Assembly: GCF_030823405.1 (NCBI RefSeq)
Contig: NZ_JAUSXC010000001.1
Span: 3,951,001 to 4,015,000 of the forward strand
Direction: 5' to 3'
Length of the DNA stretch: 64,000 nt
Source: Chryseobacterium ginsenosidimutans
Lineage (GTDB): Bacteria; Bacteroidota; Bacteroidia; Flavobacteriales; Weeksellaceae
Below, piece by piece: positions 44,532 to 53,467 of this stretch. The position numbers and the translations under genes are program-made. Every line of letters begins with the position of its first letter. Position 1 is the stretch's first letter. A model generated the notes under the pieces. The model saw only the letters and a list, made by a program, of their open reading frames with translations, was not told where the DNA came from and ran no database searches.

Positions 44532-44750
44532 TTACTGTCCACATGAAGATCTATATCTATCACACTGCGCCCAACAGTCTGTAGAACTATTTGCGTCAAA
44601 ATCTTTTGGCGGAAATCCATCCGGATAGCTTTTAGATGGTCCACATCCATGACAATGACAACCACCGCCACCGCCATAGAACTTATCATCTCCAGCACCA
44701 CCACTAACAGTCTTTAATTGTTCTCTTGAAAGTTTTTTTAGATTTTTCAT
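44532..44750 (-). CDS. GG-leader, Cys-rich bacteriocin-like peptide precursor
   Basis: A 72-residue peptide. The leader MKNLKKLSREQLKTVSGG matches the double-glycine leaders of Bacteroidota bacteriocin-like/natural-product precursors; cleavage is expected after G18. The core of 54 residues has a GGGGG run (26-30) and six cysteines at 31, 33, 36, 59, 63 and 70 (CHCHGC, then CWAQC and SSC), enough for three disulfides or a metal site. No modifying enzyme or peptidase-containing ABC exporter is adjacent; export would have to rely on one encoded elsewhere. It leads an operon with two secreted proteins. The 167 bases upstream are very AT-rich. Confidence 0.8.
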   Translation of the reverse strand: MKNLKKLSREQLKTVSGGAGDDKFYGGGGGCHCHGCGPSKSYPDGFPPKDFDANSSTDCWAQCDRYRSSCGQ

Positions 44751-44917
44751 AATTGTTAATTATTTTTTTAACGGATCAATTATAATAAATATTTTTATAT
44801 CTCCATTAAAGGAATAAATTATTTTCAATAAAAACTCATTCCTACTAAAAATATCTTTACTAATAATAGGTTAGAGTAGATATTAAATAAATTAGATATA
44901 GTAATTTTCAAATGAAA

Positions 44918-45295
44918 CTATCTAAAAAATTTCCATTTCGGAATAATCGCCAGCATCCCAAAACCTGTAAAAAGAAAAAGATTTGTCACGTCTGTATAAA
45001 GGAAAGTTGACAGATAATAATTGTGCATAAAGAAATGCAAAACTAACAAAGCTGGAAAAAAAAATATCCCAACTTTCTTGTAAAAAAACATCAGAACCAA
45101 ACTCACCACCATTAATGCATCGATCGCAAAAACAGCGAAAGAATACCATTCCGGGATATTGAGATATTCGTGCTGTAAATATTCATCCAGATCGATCCCG
45201 AATCCCATGACCGTAAACAATAATAATGCTGCAAATGCCAGAATAAATCCCCATCCTTTCTTCGGATCTTCGTCAAAATAGCTGTATTCTTCCAT
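44918..45295 (-). CDS. Four-helix membrane protein of unknown function
   Basis: A 125-residue protein with an acidic N terminus (MEEYSYFDEDPKKGW) and four hydrophobic segments (about 17-34, 50-70, 75-95, 103-118), ending in a basic KWKFFR tail. Nothing catalytic is visible. Small four-helix proteins like this are common and conserved in Flavobacteriia, but I cannot name the family. It is separated from the upstream lrp-like gene by a strong terminator, so it needs its own promoter inside a 67-base gap. Confidence 0.7.
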   Translation of the reverse strand: MEEYSYFDEDPKKGWGFILAFAALLLFTVMGFGIDLDEYLQHEYLNIPEWYSFAVFAIDALMVVSLVLMFFYKKVGIFFFPALLVLHFFMHNYYLSTFLYTDVTNLFLFTGFGMLAIIPKWKFFR

Positions 45296-45307
45296 AGATA
45301 CAAAAAT

Positions 45308-45340
45308 AAAGAACTTATGAGAGATTTCATAAGTTCTTTT
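45308..45340 (-). terminator. Terminator after the Lrp-type regulator gene
   Basis: Near-perfect arms AAAGAACTTATGA (45308-45320) and TCATAAGTTCTTT (45327-45339) with T-rich flanks on both strands. Confidence 0.85.
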
Positions 45341-45362
45341 ATATAATTCGTTTAAAATTTGA

Positions 45363-45833
45363 TTATATAGAGATCGCGTTGATCAGCCTGTTCTTGTCAC
45401 TTAGGTATTCTTCCATAGAAATCATACTTTCAGTTCTCATTACATCCTGAATATCATCAATTTGATAGATGATTTTCTTAGCATCTTCTGTATTTTTAGC
45501 TCTTACTTTACAGAAAATGTTGTATTTTCCAGAAATAACGCTAGCTTCAATTACGTTAGGAAGAGTTGATAATTCTTTCAGAACCTCTTGAGTTCTGTTA
45601 GATTTTGTCAATAAAATTCCAATGAAAGCAGTGAAGTGATAGTCCAGCTTTCCATAATCGATATTAAGAGATGATCCCAAAATAATACCTGCATCTTCCA
45701 TCTTTTTCACTCTTACGTGAATTGTTCCAGCAGATACATCCATCTGTTTTGCAATTTCAGTAAAAGGCATTCTTGTATTTTCTACTAAGAAATCAAGAAT
45801 TTTCTTGTCTATTTCGTCCAGTTGATAGTTCAT
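45363..45833 (-). CDS. Lrp/AsnC family transcriptional regulator
   Basis: A 156-residue regulator. The N-terminal helix-turn-helix (about 1-60) starts LDEIDKKILDFLVENTRMPFTEIAKQMDVSAG and continues TIHVRVKKMEDAGII. The C-terminal RAM domain (about 68-145) binds the amino-acid effector and forms octamers (FHTAFIGIL-type strand, VIEASVISGKYNIFCKVRAK). Minus-strand TAAATTTG (45885-45878) is the likely -7 box. The target genes are not indicated; the closest neighbour in the same direction is a small membrane protein. Confidence 0.93.
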   Translation of the reverse strand: MNYQLDEIDKKILDFLVENTRMPFTEIAKQMDVSAGTIHVRVKKMEDAGIILGSSLNIDYGKLDYHFTAFIGILLTKSNRTQEVLKELSTLPNVIEASVISGKYNIFCKVRAKNTEDAKKIIYQIDDIQDVMRTESMISMEEYLSDKNRLINAISI

Positions 45834-45967
45834 ATTAGTTAAATTACAATTTTCTTAAAAAAACCACGTATTTTTTGCAAATTTATGAAAAATAATTTAA
45901 CTAAAAAAATAATATCAAACATTAACAACAATTAACACAGATGATAAAAATCATTAAAAATTTACAG

Positions 45968-48900
45968 CTATTTGGCTTCGGATTTTGTAGAATCTGTTTT
46001 TATTACGGTTTCTGCAGCAGGTTGTTTTTTATCTTTTTTCTTCTTTTTAAACAAAGAATTGAAACTCTTACTCCAAACAATACCTCCTCCATAGGCTTGA
46101 TTCGCAGTACCGTTTGATCCGGCTCCGTTTACCATCCCAATATTAGAAGGTTTAGAATATCCTCTTAGAATAAGGCTTCCGTCATTTTTCTTCGAAATAT
46201 CATACTCTATCGTCCCTTCTCCGGAAAGATAGTTAGTCTCTGTATTTTCAGTTTTTGTTAAAGGTATTCCCAATCCTGTTTTCACTTTAATTCTTGGCGA
46301 AAGAGCAAAACTTACTCCTGCATTTGCCCTGTCTCCTGTGTTGGAATACTGGTCACCTTTTACATAATTAAGGTCAATCTGGAATTCATTACTCATTGTA
46401 TTAAGAACCGAGCCTAATTGTTTTAAAAGCATGTTATAACCTGAAGATTCAGCAACTCCTGCAACATCAACATCTACTCCACCTGTATTGGAAACGTTAA
46501 AACTGCTTAAAAGCAATACCGAACCAAACTGAAGAACCTTTTCTCCTTCCTGAGTCATTTTTGCAGCCAAAGTTTCTTTAACCTGACTTGAAACATCTAA
46601 GGCGGTAACATTAAGATCGACTTTCGGATCGATAAGAGACTGCGTAATATTTGCCTGCAGCAAAATACTGATTGGCTGCAAACTACCCATATTAAGATAT
46701 TCTCCGGCATTGGAAACCATCCTCACATAATTGGCAGTAATATCCAGAGCCGGCTTCATCGCATCACCATCCCAACGGATGCTGCTTCCTTTTTCAATCT
46801 GGAACGTTTTGTTTAGAATAGCCTTAGATATAAAAGTTCCGTTATCCACTTTATATGTACCATTCATTGCAATATTCCCTTGTCTGCTCATCTGAAAACG
46901 TAATTTTTCAGCAGCACCTTTCACCATGATACTTCCCACATCATCACCAACCAAAACATTTACCGTGGTTCCTTTGTCTACATCCAAAGCGAAATCGATA
47001 TTCATATTGGCTCCGGATTTTTTCTTGTCTTCAAGAGTTACCAATCCGTCTTTTCCTTCTTTCAGGAACCTCAGCATTTTAAATTCTTCCACATTAGATG
47101 TAGATCCTGAATTGAAGGTGAATGTACTTCCGCTCAATGCTTTCATATTCGGGGTCGATAAGTTTAAACCAGAAACTGGTCCGTCAACATATAAATCACC
47201 CTGTCCGTAAACCCTTCCCCAGAAAAGATCATATTCTTTCTGACTGGTATTTAACATTAATAAATTATCCGCTCTCATTACAAGGTTGACACCCATTGAA
47301 GAAATTGTTTCAAACTGGATCGCTCCGGAAATATTTCCTTTAGAATTGGTTCTTCCGTCATGTACTTCAATATTGTTAAGAATTGCTAAACCTTTTGTTA
47401 AAGGAATCACCGTATCGTCAAAAGAGTAATCAACTCCTGTGAATAAAAGTTTTAAACCAAAACCTTTTAAAGCAATATCTCCACTGTAATCAAGATCATT
47501 AAACTTTCCTGCAACTTTAAGATCTCCGGTCGCTTTTCCACGAAGATTTCCGAAAACAGTCGTTACAAACTGCTGAGCAAAAGCCACATCAAAATCTCTC
47601 ATTTCCGCCGTAAGGTCGATCGTTGGCGAAGAAGTATTATTATTCACAGTACCGGTTACATGAAGGCTGTTATTTCCTAGAACACCGGCAGAATTCACTT
47701 TTACGTCGACATCATATACATTTAAAGAATAACCGTTCGTTGCAGAAATTGTGATATCTCCCATGTCATTTCCATTCATCATGATATCGTCGATCGTCAT
47801 ATCAACCAAAGGCTGAAGTGTACTTTTGTCCATCTTAATCTTCACACTCCCGTTTGCAAGACCTTTAATATTCATTGCATTTCCTCCTGACTGCATTTCC
47901 AAAAGCTTTTCGATGGCAAAGTTGTCAACTTCAGCATCTACATAAAAATCTTTAGCCGACTTAAACTGAGCTTCTTTTATAAACAATGCACTATTTTCAG
48001 AATAAACCCTTAAATTCTGAATATCAAAATCGCCTTCTTTCTTTCGATACGTAATAGAATGATTAAGCTCAGGATTGGTATCAATCGCCCAAGTGACATT
48101 ATTAAATTTCACTTCTGTCGGCTCAAATCTGAACACAAAATCACCTCCTGCATTTGTTGACTGGTTTACATTAATTGCATATTCTTTCAGATTATCATCT
48201 ACTTCATCTTCAGGGCTTCCGTGTTTGAATTTGGTAGCCAAATGAAGAATTGTATTATTTTCATTCCTTCCGCTTAAAGTAATATCTTTAAGAACATTTT
48301 TATTGTACTGTATCCTATTAATTTTAGCAAAAATCTGCTCATCAAGATTTGCCGTATTGATTCTCACCATCACACTATCAACCATAGCACTGTCTCTGGT
48401 GACATTGTCTCTTTCGTTAATTTTATACGCAGGATTCGCAGCTGCCAAAGCTTTATCGGCTTCTGTAATCTCCTGTGTTTTGGTCATAATATATTTTAAG
48501 GATGCGGCATCAAGATTTAAAATCAGGTTATTTGAGTTTCCATCATATTGACCTTCTACTTTTGCACCTTGAGGAATTTTCAGATCCGGCAGGAAATAGC
48601 TTACCAAACCTTGCTGAACATCAAAATTCATAACAAAATTCTGACTTCTGTATAATTTTCTTGGAGCAGGGCCAACAAGAATTTTATTTAATCCGTTTTC
48701 AACCATTCCGGCAAGATCTCCAAGATTATATCTACCTGAAATTTTTCCGTTTACAGCTCCGGGAGCATCTACGTCAATGACACGACCTCCATTTTCGATG
48801 AAGGTTTTAATTTTAGCATTTGGAATGGAATATTTTTGAGTCGCCGTTGCAAAACTGATATTATTCGCTTCAACATCTAAAGTAAGATCATTAATAGAAG

Positions 48901-50764
48901 ACATCGACATCTTACCATTCACTTTTCCGCTTACAATTTGGCTTCCTGGTTTATCGGTAAAATAATTCATGTTTAAATAATTAACATCAGCATCTACATT
49001 CATAGAAATCCTTGAAGTGCTGAAATCAATTAAACCTTTTATCGTAGCTTTTGCCTGTTCGTCGTTAACAGTAATTAATCCGTTGTATTTTTTATGATCC
49101 AATAATCCGTCAAGGTAAAGATTATTGATCTCCTTATTCATAATTTCGACACTCGTTATCTGAGATTTGGTGGTTAGTCTCATTGTATTGACATCGAAAC
49201 TCTGTCCATTGATATCAAATCTTCCCGAAATTAGCCCTACCGATTTATTTTTAGTAATTACCGAAGTATTTAAATCTTTAATCTCAGCAATCCCGACATA
49301 TTTTGGCATTGCCGTGCTGTAATCCGTTAATGAAAATTTTGTAATTTTTGCCTGGCCAATTCCCGTCATTAAATTTCCACTTGACACATATACCTTATTC
49401 GGATTTACGCTTGCCGCTCCATTGTATTTCAGTTTTCCGAAATCATCAGCAAAATTCTTCATTTTTCTAGAAATAAAGGAAGGCATCATGGCTTTCAGAT
49501 CTTTATAGGTAAAATCAACTGAAAGATCGTTGGTTTCAATTAAAAAATTACCTTTCAATAATTTATTAACTTTCATTTTTTTTGTAGCAATGTTTACGTC
49601 AGGATTTCTGATCAGGAAATTATCAAGTCTAAAATCATTTAACGGACCTGTCATTTTCCCAGAAACATTAAATGGCTTAAAGTTGTCCCAATTCGTCACA
49701 AAATAACTGATATCATAGCCGCTCAACTGGCTTCCCAACTTCATATTCATTTCCCATTTCACTTTATCTGCAAAATCTGACCACGATCCGTCATCATGAA
49801 GATTAAATTTGATATCTCCCTGCAAAAGCGAATGATCCGTATTTAAAGTCAAATCCTTTAATGCCAGAAAATCCTTTGTCATCGACAATTCTGTGGAAAA
49901 AGTATCTATAAAGTGAGATTTCCCCCATCTTTTTGTAGTGAAGGACATATTATTGATTAAAGCAGAAACATTTCGTCCATTAACTTTTACATTTGGAGCT
50001 TTAAGATTAAAATTCGTTGCAGTAAGCCATTTTCCTGCTTCTCCGGGAGAATTCAGGTTAATAATAGAAACCTTAGAATCAAGAATCTGTAATCTTGAAT
50101 TTAACTGAAAAGGCGGTTTACTCGGATCTCTTTTTTTGCCGCTGTCAAACAATTGTGTAAAACGGATAAAATTTGAGATACTGTCTCCTTTATAGGTTAT
50201 GACTTTTATGTCAGCATTTTTTAGAGTAAGAGAATTAAAGCTTAAAGAATTGTTTTTACCAATGTTTGTCGCTAAAGAAAACCAGTCAGAATTTGCAGTA
50301 AATTCTTTAGATTGAATAAAATCAAAACCTTTATAATCTTTTATTTTTAAGCCTTTAATTTTCACATTACCAAAGAAGTTAACTTCCACACTTTCTGTGG
50401 ACATCTGTGCCTTGAAATCTCTGTTTACAATCTGCAAAGCCTGATCTGCAGCCCATTGTTTTGTTACCGGAAGATTAATGACAATAAAAATTGCTGCAAT
50501 TAACCCGAAAGCAATCCAGAAAAGTATTAATAAAAGCCTCGCCCACCAAGAATAGCTCGTAACATCTTTTACAGCCTGTTTACCAAACTCTTCGGCAGTT
50601 TTTACGGGATGATGAATCGCATCTGATGCCAACTCAGATGCTTCTTTAACTGTCTCCTTTACAACTCCTTCTGCATTTTCAAAAGTTTTCTGTACCTGGT
50701 CACCTAAGTTTCCAGCTACTGATTTTTTGTTCTCATTCTCGTTATTATTCTCTAACTTTGCCAT
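45968..50764 (-). CDS. TamB/AsmA-like giant envelope protein
   Basis: A 1598-residue protein of the AsmA-like superfamily that bridges inner and outer membranes and moves phospholipid, or assists barrel assembly in the TamB case. Residues 1-72 are a cytoplasmic, charged, helical segment. A single membrane anchor lies at about 74-98 (RLLLILFWIAFGLIAAIFIVI). A long periplasmic beta-groove follows. The TamB/DUF490 signature is near about 1310-1340 (GTYKVDNGTFISK, IRWDGDAMKPALDI) and the C terminus ends in a Lys-rich low-complexity tail. ATG 50764 is chosen; an upstream ATG (50857) would overlap tsaD by about 90 bases and add an unlikely leader. Divergent from tsaD with 4 bases between the starts. 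Confidence 0.9.
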   Translation of the reverse strand: MAKLENNNENENKKSVAGNLGDQVQKTFENAEGVVKETVKEASELASDAIHHPVKTAEEFGKQAVKDVTSYSWWARLLLILFWIAFGLIAAIFIVINLPVTKQWAADQALQIVNRDFKAQMSTESVEVNFFGNVKIKGLKIKDYKGFDFIQSKEFTANSDWFSLATNIGKNNSLSFNSLTLKNADIKVITYKGDSISNFIRFTQLFDSGKKRDPSKPPFQLNSRLQILDSKVSIINLNSPGEAGKWLTATNFNLKAPNVKVNGRNVSALINNMSFTTKRWGKSHFIDTFSTELSMTKDFLALKDLTLNTDHSLLQGDIKFNLHDDGSWSDFADKVKWEMNMKLGSQLSGYDISYFVTNWDNFKPFNVSGKMTGPLNDFRLDNFLIRNPDVNIATKKMKVNKLLKGNFLIETNDLSVDFTYKDLKAMMPSFISRKMKNFADDFGKLKYNGAASVNPNKVYVSSGNLMTGIGQAKITKFSLTDYSTAMPKYVGIAEIKDLNTSVITKNKSVGLISGRFDINGQSFDVNTMRLTTKSQITSVEIMNKEINNLYLDGLLDHKKYNGLITVNDEQAKATIKGLIDFSTSRISMNVDADVNYLNMNYFTDKPGSQIVSGKVNGKMSMSSINDLTLDVEANNISFATATQKYSIPNAKIKTFIENGGRVIDVDAPGAVNGKISGRYNLGDLAGMVENGLNKILVGPAPRKLYRSQNFVMNFDVQQGLVSYFLPDLKIPQGAKVEGQYDGNSNNLILNLDAASLKYIMTKTQEITEADKALAAANPAYKINERDNVTRDSAMVDSVMVRINTANLDEQIFAKINRIQYNKNVLKDITLSGRNENNTILHLATKFKHGSPEDEVDDNLKEYAINVNQSTNAGGDFVFRFEPTEVKFNNVTWAIDTNPELNHSITYRKKEGDFDIQNLRVYSENSALFIKEAQFKSAKDFYVDAEVDNFAIEKLLEMQSGGNAMNIKGLANGSVKIKMDKSTLQPLVDMTIDDIMMNGNDMGDITISATNGYSLNVYDVDVKVNSAGVLGNNSLHVTGTVNNNTSSPTIDLTAEMRDFDVAFAQQFVTTVFGNLRGKATGDLKVAGKFNDLDYSGDIALKGFGLKLLFTGVDYSFDDTVIPLTKGLAILNNIEVHDGRTNSKGNISGAIQFETISSMGVNLVMRADNLLMLNTSQKEYDLFWGRVYGQGDLYVDGPVSGLNLSTPNMKALSGSTFTFNSGSTSNVEEFKMLRFLKEGKDGLVTLEDKKKSGANMNIDFALDVDKGTTVNVLVGDDVGSIMVKGAAEKLRFQMSRQGNIAMNGTYKVDNGTFISKAILNKTFQIEKGSSIRWDGDAMKPALDITANYVRMVSNAGEYLNMGSLQPISILLQANITQSLIDPKVDLNVTALDVSSQVKETLAAKMTQEGEKVLQFGSVLLLSSFNVSNTGGVDVDVAGVAESSGYNMLLKQLGSVLNTMSNEFQIDLNYVKGDQYSNTGDRANAGVSFALSPRIKVKTGLGIPLTKTENTETNYLSGEGTIEYDISKKNDGSLILRGYSKPSNIGMVNGAGSNGTANQAYGGGIVWSKSFNSLFKKKKKDKKQPAAETVIKTDSTKSEAK
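50726..50760 (+). promoter_or_regulatory. tsaD promoter inside the TamB-like gene
   Basis: TTTG (50726-50729), 23 bases, then TAACTTTG (50753-50760), 8 bases before the tsaD ATG at 50769. The expected start of transcription is at or within 3 bases of the ATG. The boxes lie in the first codons of the divergent TamB-like gene. Confidence 0.55.
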
Positions 50765-50768
50765 TATT

Positions 50769-51785
50769 ATGAGCGACTCTATAATTTTAGGTATTGAATC
50801 GTCTTGCGACGACACATCAGCAGCTATCATCAAGGGAAATTCTATTTTGTCGAACATCGCTGCGAATCAGGCAATCCATAAAGAATATGGCGGTGTTGTT
50901 CCTGAGCTTGCGTCGCGTGCGCATCAGCAAAATATCATCCCCGTTGTTGAAAAATCTCTAACTAAAGCAAATATACAACAAAATGCAATTTCAGCTATAG
51001 GATTTACACGTGGACCCGGACTTTTGGGTTCGCTTCTTGTGGGAACTTCATTTGCTAAGTCTTTGGCAATGAGTCTGGATATTCCTTTAATTGAAGTAAA
51101 CCATTTACAGGCGCACATTTTAGCACATTTCATTGAAGATGCAAATCCTATGCCGCCCAAATTTCCTTTTTTGTGCCTTACAGTAAGCGGAGGTCACACA
51201 ATGATTGTTCTTGTGAAGGATTATTTTGATATGGAAATCATTGGAAAAACCATTGATGACGCTGCAGGAGAAGCATTTGATAAGATCGGAAAAATCTTTG
51301 ATCTGGATTATCCGGCAGGTCCGATTATTGATAAACTGGCAAAAGAAGGAAATCCTGATTCATATAAATTTAATAAACCGAAATTAGAGAATTACGATTA
51401 TTCTTTCAGCGGAATTAAAACTTCCGTGTTATATTTTATACAAAAAGAAGTAAAAAAAGATCCTGATTTTATCAAAAATAGTATTTATGACCTTTGTGCT
51501 TCTGTTCAGAAAACCATCATTGAAATTTTGATGAATAAACTGGAAAAAGCTGCAAAAGATTTAAATATCAAAGAAGTCGCAATTGCAGGTGGAGTTTCCG
51601 CCAACTCGGCATTACGACAAGCCATGCAGGATAATAACGGAAAATTAGGCTGGAATATCTACATTCCAAAATTTGAATATACAACTGATAATGCCGCAAT
51701 GATTGCCATGGTGGCTCAATTGAAATTTGAGAGAGGGGAATTTACCGATCTTAGAACTTCTGCAACAGCAAAATACGATTTATGA
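50769..51785 (+). CDS. tsaD: tRNA N6-adenosine threonylcarbamoyltransferase TsaD
   Basis: Catalytic subunit for the t6A modification at position 37 of ANN-decoding tRNAs, 338 residues. Seen: ILGIESSCDDTSAA at the N terminus, the metal-binding HLQAHILAH, TVSGGHTMIVLV, DDAAGEAFDKIGK, YDYSFSGIKTS, VAIAGGVSANSALRQ and the final TTDNAAMIA with its metal Asp. ATG 50769 starts at the conserved beta strand; a further upstream TTG would run through the promoter. It overlaps the next gene by 4 bases. Confidence 0.97.
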   Translation: MSDSIILGIESSCDDTSAAIIKGNSILSNIAANQAIHKEYGGVVPELASRAHQQNIIPVVEKSLTKANIQQNAISAIGFTRGPGLLGSLLVGTSFAKSLAMSLDIPLIEVNHLQAHILAHFIEDANPMPPKFPFLCLTVSGGHTMIVLVKDYFDMEIIGKTIDDAAGEAFDKIGKIFDLDYPAGPIIDKLAKEGNPDSYKFNKPKLENYDYSFSGIKTSVLYFIQKEVKKDPDFIKNSIYDLCASVQKTIIEILMNKLEKAAKDLNIKEVAIAGGVSANSALRQAMQDNNGKLGWNIYIPKFEYTTDNAAMIAMVAQLKFERGEFTDLRTSATAKYDL

Positions 51786-52192
51786 AAATTCTTTTAGAAG
51801 AAAAAATACTTGGAACACAATCTAAAAAGAACTCAAAATATTACTGGGTTTTAGAAACCATTATAGGAAAAAATGAATTGACAGAAAAATCTGAAGATGA
51901 AGATTATTTAATGATAAGTTCAGAAATTGGATATGTTCAAAATATAAAGGAAGAGATCGTAGAGAAAATCAATTCAGAAAATGTATTCAGTTTTACTTAC
52001 GAACCGAAAGAAGGAGATTATTTATCTATCAAAAATAATTTAAGAAAAAATGAATATCTGAATTTGATTTTTATGAATAATAAGTGGATTGAAGAAATCT
52101 ACGCATGTTCATACAGAGACTGTGAAGGGGATATTTATACTACGATAAAAACTGGAGTTGCATTTTTAAGTGATAATGAAATTACGTTTTAA
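51782..52192 (+). CDS. Hypothetical protein coupled to tsaD
   Basis: A 136-residue soluble acidic protein without signal peptide, translationally coupled to tsaD (ATGA overlap) and 19 bases before rsmE. It is rich in Glu, Asn, Lys and Ile, with about five beta strands alternating with helices (KYYWVLETIIGKNEL, YLMISSEIGYVQNIKEEI). Two cysteines (ACSYRDCEGD) lie near the end. I do not recognise the family; its position between two RNA-modification genes is suggestive but not proof of a shared role. Confidence 0.65.
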   Translation: MKILLEEKILGTQSKKNSKYYWVLETIIGKNELTEKSEDEDYLMISSEIGYVQNIKEEIVEKINSENVFSFTYEPKEGDYLSIKNNLRKNEYLNLIFMNNKWIEEIYACSYRDCEGDIYTTIKTGVAFLSDNEITF

Positions 52193-52211
52193 AAAATAAT
52201 AAACTTTTTCT

Positions 52212-52907
52212 ATGAAACTTTTTTTTGGCGAAATCAATAAAGGAAAAGCAATTATCAACGACGAAGAACAGCAACACATTGTGAAAGTTCTTCGTATGAA
52301 AAACGGTGAAGAAATTCATGTAACCGATGGGAAAGGAAACTTGGCTTCCGGAAAATTAATGATTGAAGGTAAAAAAGCAGGAATCGAAGTTTCAGAAATC
52401 AAAACTGAAACTCTAGATTTCAATCCTAAACTTCATATTGCGATTGCTCCGACAAAAAATATTGACCGAATCGAATTTTTCGTGGAAAAAGCTGTAGAAA
52501 TGGGAATTTCTGAGATTACGATTCTTCAAACCGAAAAAACTGAGCGAAAGAATTTAAATATTGATAAAATCAGGAAACAGGCGATTGCAGCTTCGAAGCA
52601 AAGTCTGAGATTTCATTTTCCTGTTATTAATGATTTAATTAAATTATCTGATTTTCTGAAAAATATTGAGGTTGAAACTACTTTTGTGGCGCACTGCAAC
52701 GAAAATTTAGAAAGAATCAATTTAAATGAAATTCCGAAACTGCAAAATATTACATTTTTGATTGGTCCGGAAGGGGATTTTTCTGAGAAAGAAATCAATT
52801 ATTTATCTGAGAATAAAATAAAAGCGGTGTCGCTTGGAAACCAAAGACTCAGAACGGAAACTGCGGGAGTTTTTGTTGCTGCGTGGAATTATAATAAAAT
52901 GATTTAA
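52212..52907 (+). CDS. rsmE: 16S rRNA (uracil-1498-N3)-methyltransferase RsmE
   Basis: A SPOUT-class methyltransferase of 231 residues. The N-terminal PUA-like domain has the EEQQHIVKVLRMKNGEEI pattern (about 17-34). The knotted SAM domain carries IAPTKNIDRIEFFVEKAVEMGI and the C-terminal knot motifs LIGPEGDFSEKEI and VSLGNQRLRTETAGVFVAAW. Its 3' end overlaps the converging barrel gene by 4 bases. Confidence 0.96.
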   Translation: MKLFFGEINKGKAIINDEEQQHIVKVLRMKNGEEIHVTDGKGNLASGKLMIEGKKAGIEVSEIKTETLDFNPKLHIAIAPTKNIDRIEFFVEKAVEMGISEITILQTEKTERKNLNIDKIRKQAIAASKQSLRFHFPVINDLIKLSDFLKNIEVETTFVAHCNENLERINLNEIPKLQNITFLIGPEGDFSEKEINYLSENKIKAVSLGNQRLRTETAGVFVAAWNYNKMI

Positions 52908-53440
52908 CCTTTTTTTACTTTAATTATTGGCCATGTTATCCCGATATGACCTGTATTGGTAGGTAAACTTTCAGCTTTTGCCAATCTGAAATTATACCCA
53001 ATATAAAATTTGCCACCCCAACCTCCAATTCCGAAATATGGCATTATTCTAGGAACAAATTGCTCAAAATTAGTCTGAAATTGTAATTCGGTACCAAACA
53101 TAAATCCCGCTCCTACATTAATTCCAATCTTGGGAGCTACAAAAAAATCATATTTATTGCTAAGGCTAAAGTCACTTCCGACATAATAAACTTTTGATCC
53201 GCCATGATGACCTCCATATTTGAAAACTTTTGCATACGCTAATTCTACCGTGTGCATTTGTCCGGCTTTCCAGGTTTCTGTATTGTCTTTTGCATCACCG
53301 GAAAAATGATAACCAACAAGTAATGCCGGATAAATAGATGTTTCCATATTTCCTCTGTTATGAGATATTGAGTCAATTTTCAATTGAGAAAGCATCCAAC
53401 CAGAGAAAAGCAAAAATAAAACAGGAAATAATCTCTTCAT
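52904..53440 (-). CDS. Small outer-membrane beta-barrel-like protein
   Basis: A 178-residue exported protein (signal peptide MKRLFPVLFLLFSGWMLSQ). The mature part is Gly- and aromatic-rich with alternating strands (YPALLVGYHFSG, VYYVGSDFSLSNKYDFFVAPKIGINVGAGFMFGTELQFQTN, MPYFGIGGWGGKFYIGYNFRLA), fitting an eight-stranded barrel. A His/Gly cluster KYGGHHGGSK sits in a loop. Family name not recognised. The last codons overlap rsmE (converging genes). Confidence 0.75.
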   Translation of the reverse strand: MKRLFPVLFLLFSGWMLSQLKIDSISHNRGNMETSIYPALLVGYHFSGDAKDNTETWKAGQMHTVELAYAKVFKYGGHHGGSKVYYVGSDFSLSNKYDFFVAPKIGINVGAGFMFGTELQFQTNFEQFVPRIMPYFGIGGWGGKFYIGYNFRLAKAESLPTNTGHIGITWPIIKVKKG

Positions 53441-53467
53441 GATGATTTAAAATTTTAATAATAACTT

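Noticed and set aside
44751..44917. Promoter for the Cys-rich peptide operon
   Set aside because: The stretch is AT-rich with small inverted repeats such as GTTAATTATTTTTTTAAC, but no TTTG/TAnnTTTG pair could be placed on the minus strand.
50764..50857. Longer N terminus for the TamB-like protein
   Set aside because: It would overlap tsaD by about 90 bases and adds a non-conserved-looking leader; ATG 50764 is followed by the charged segment and anchor expected.
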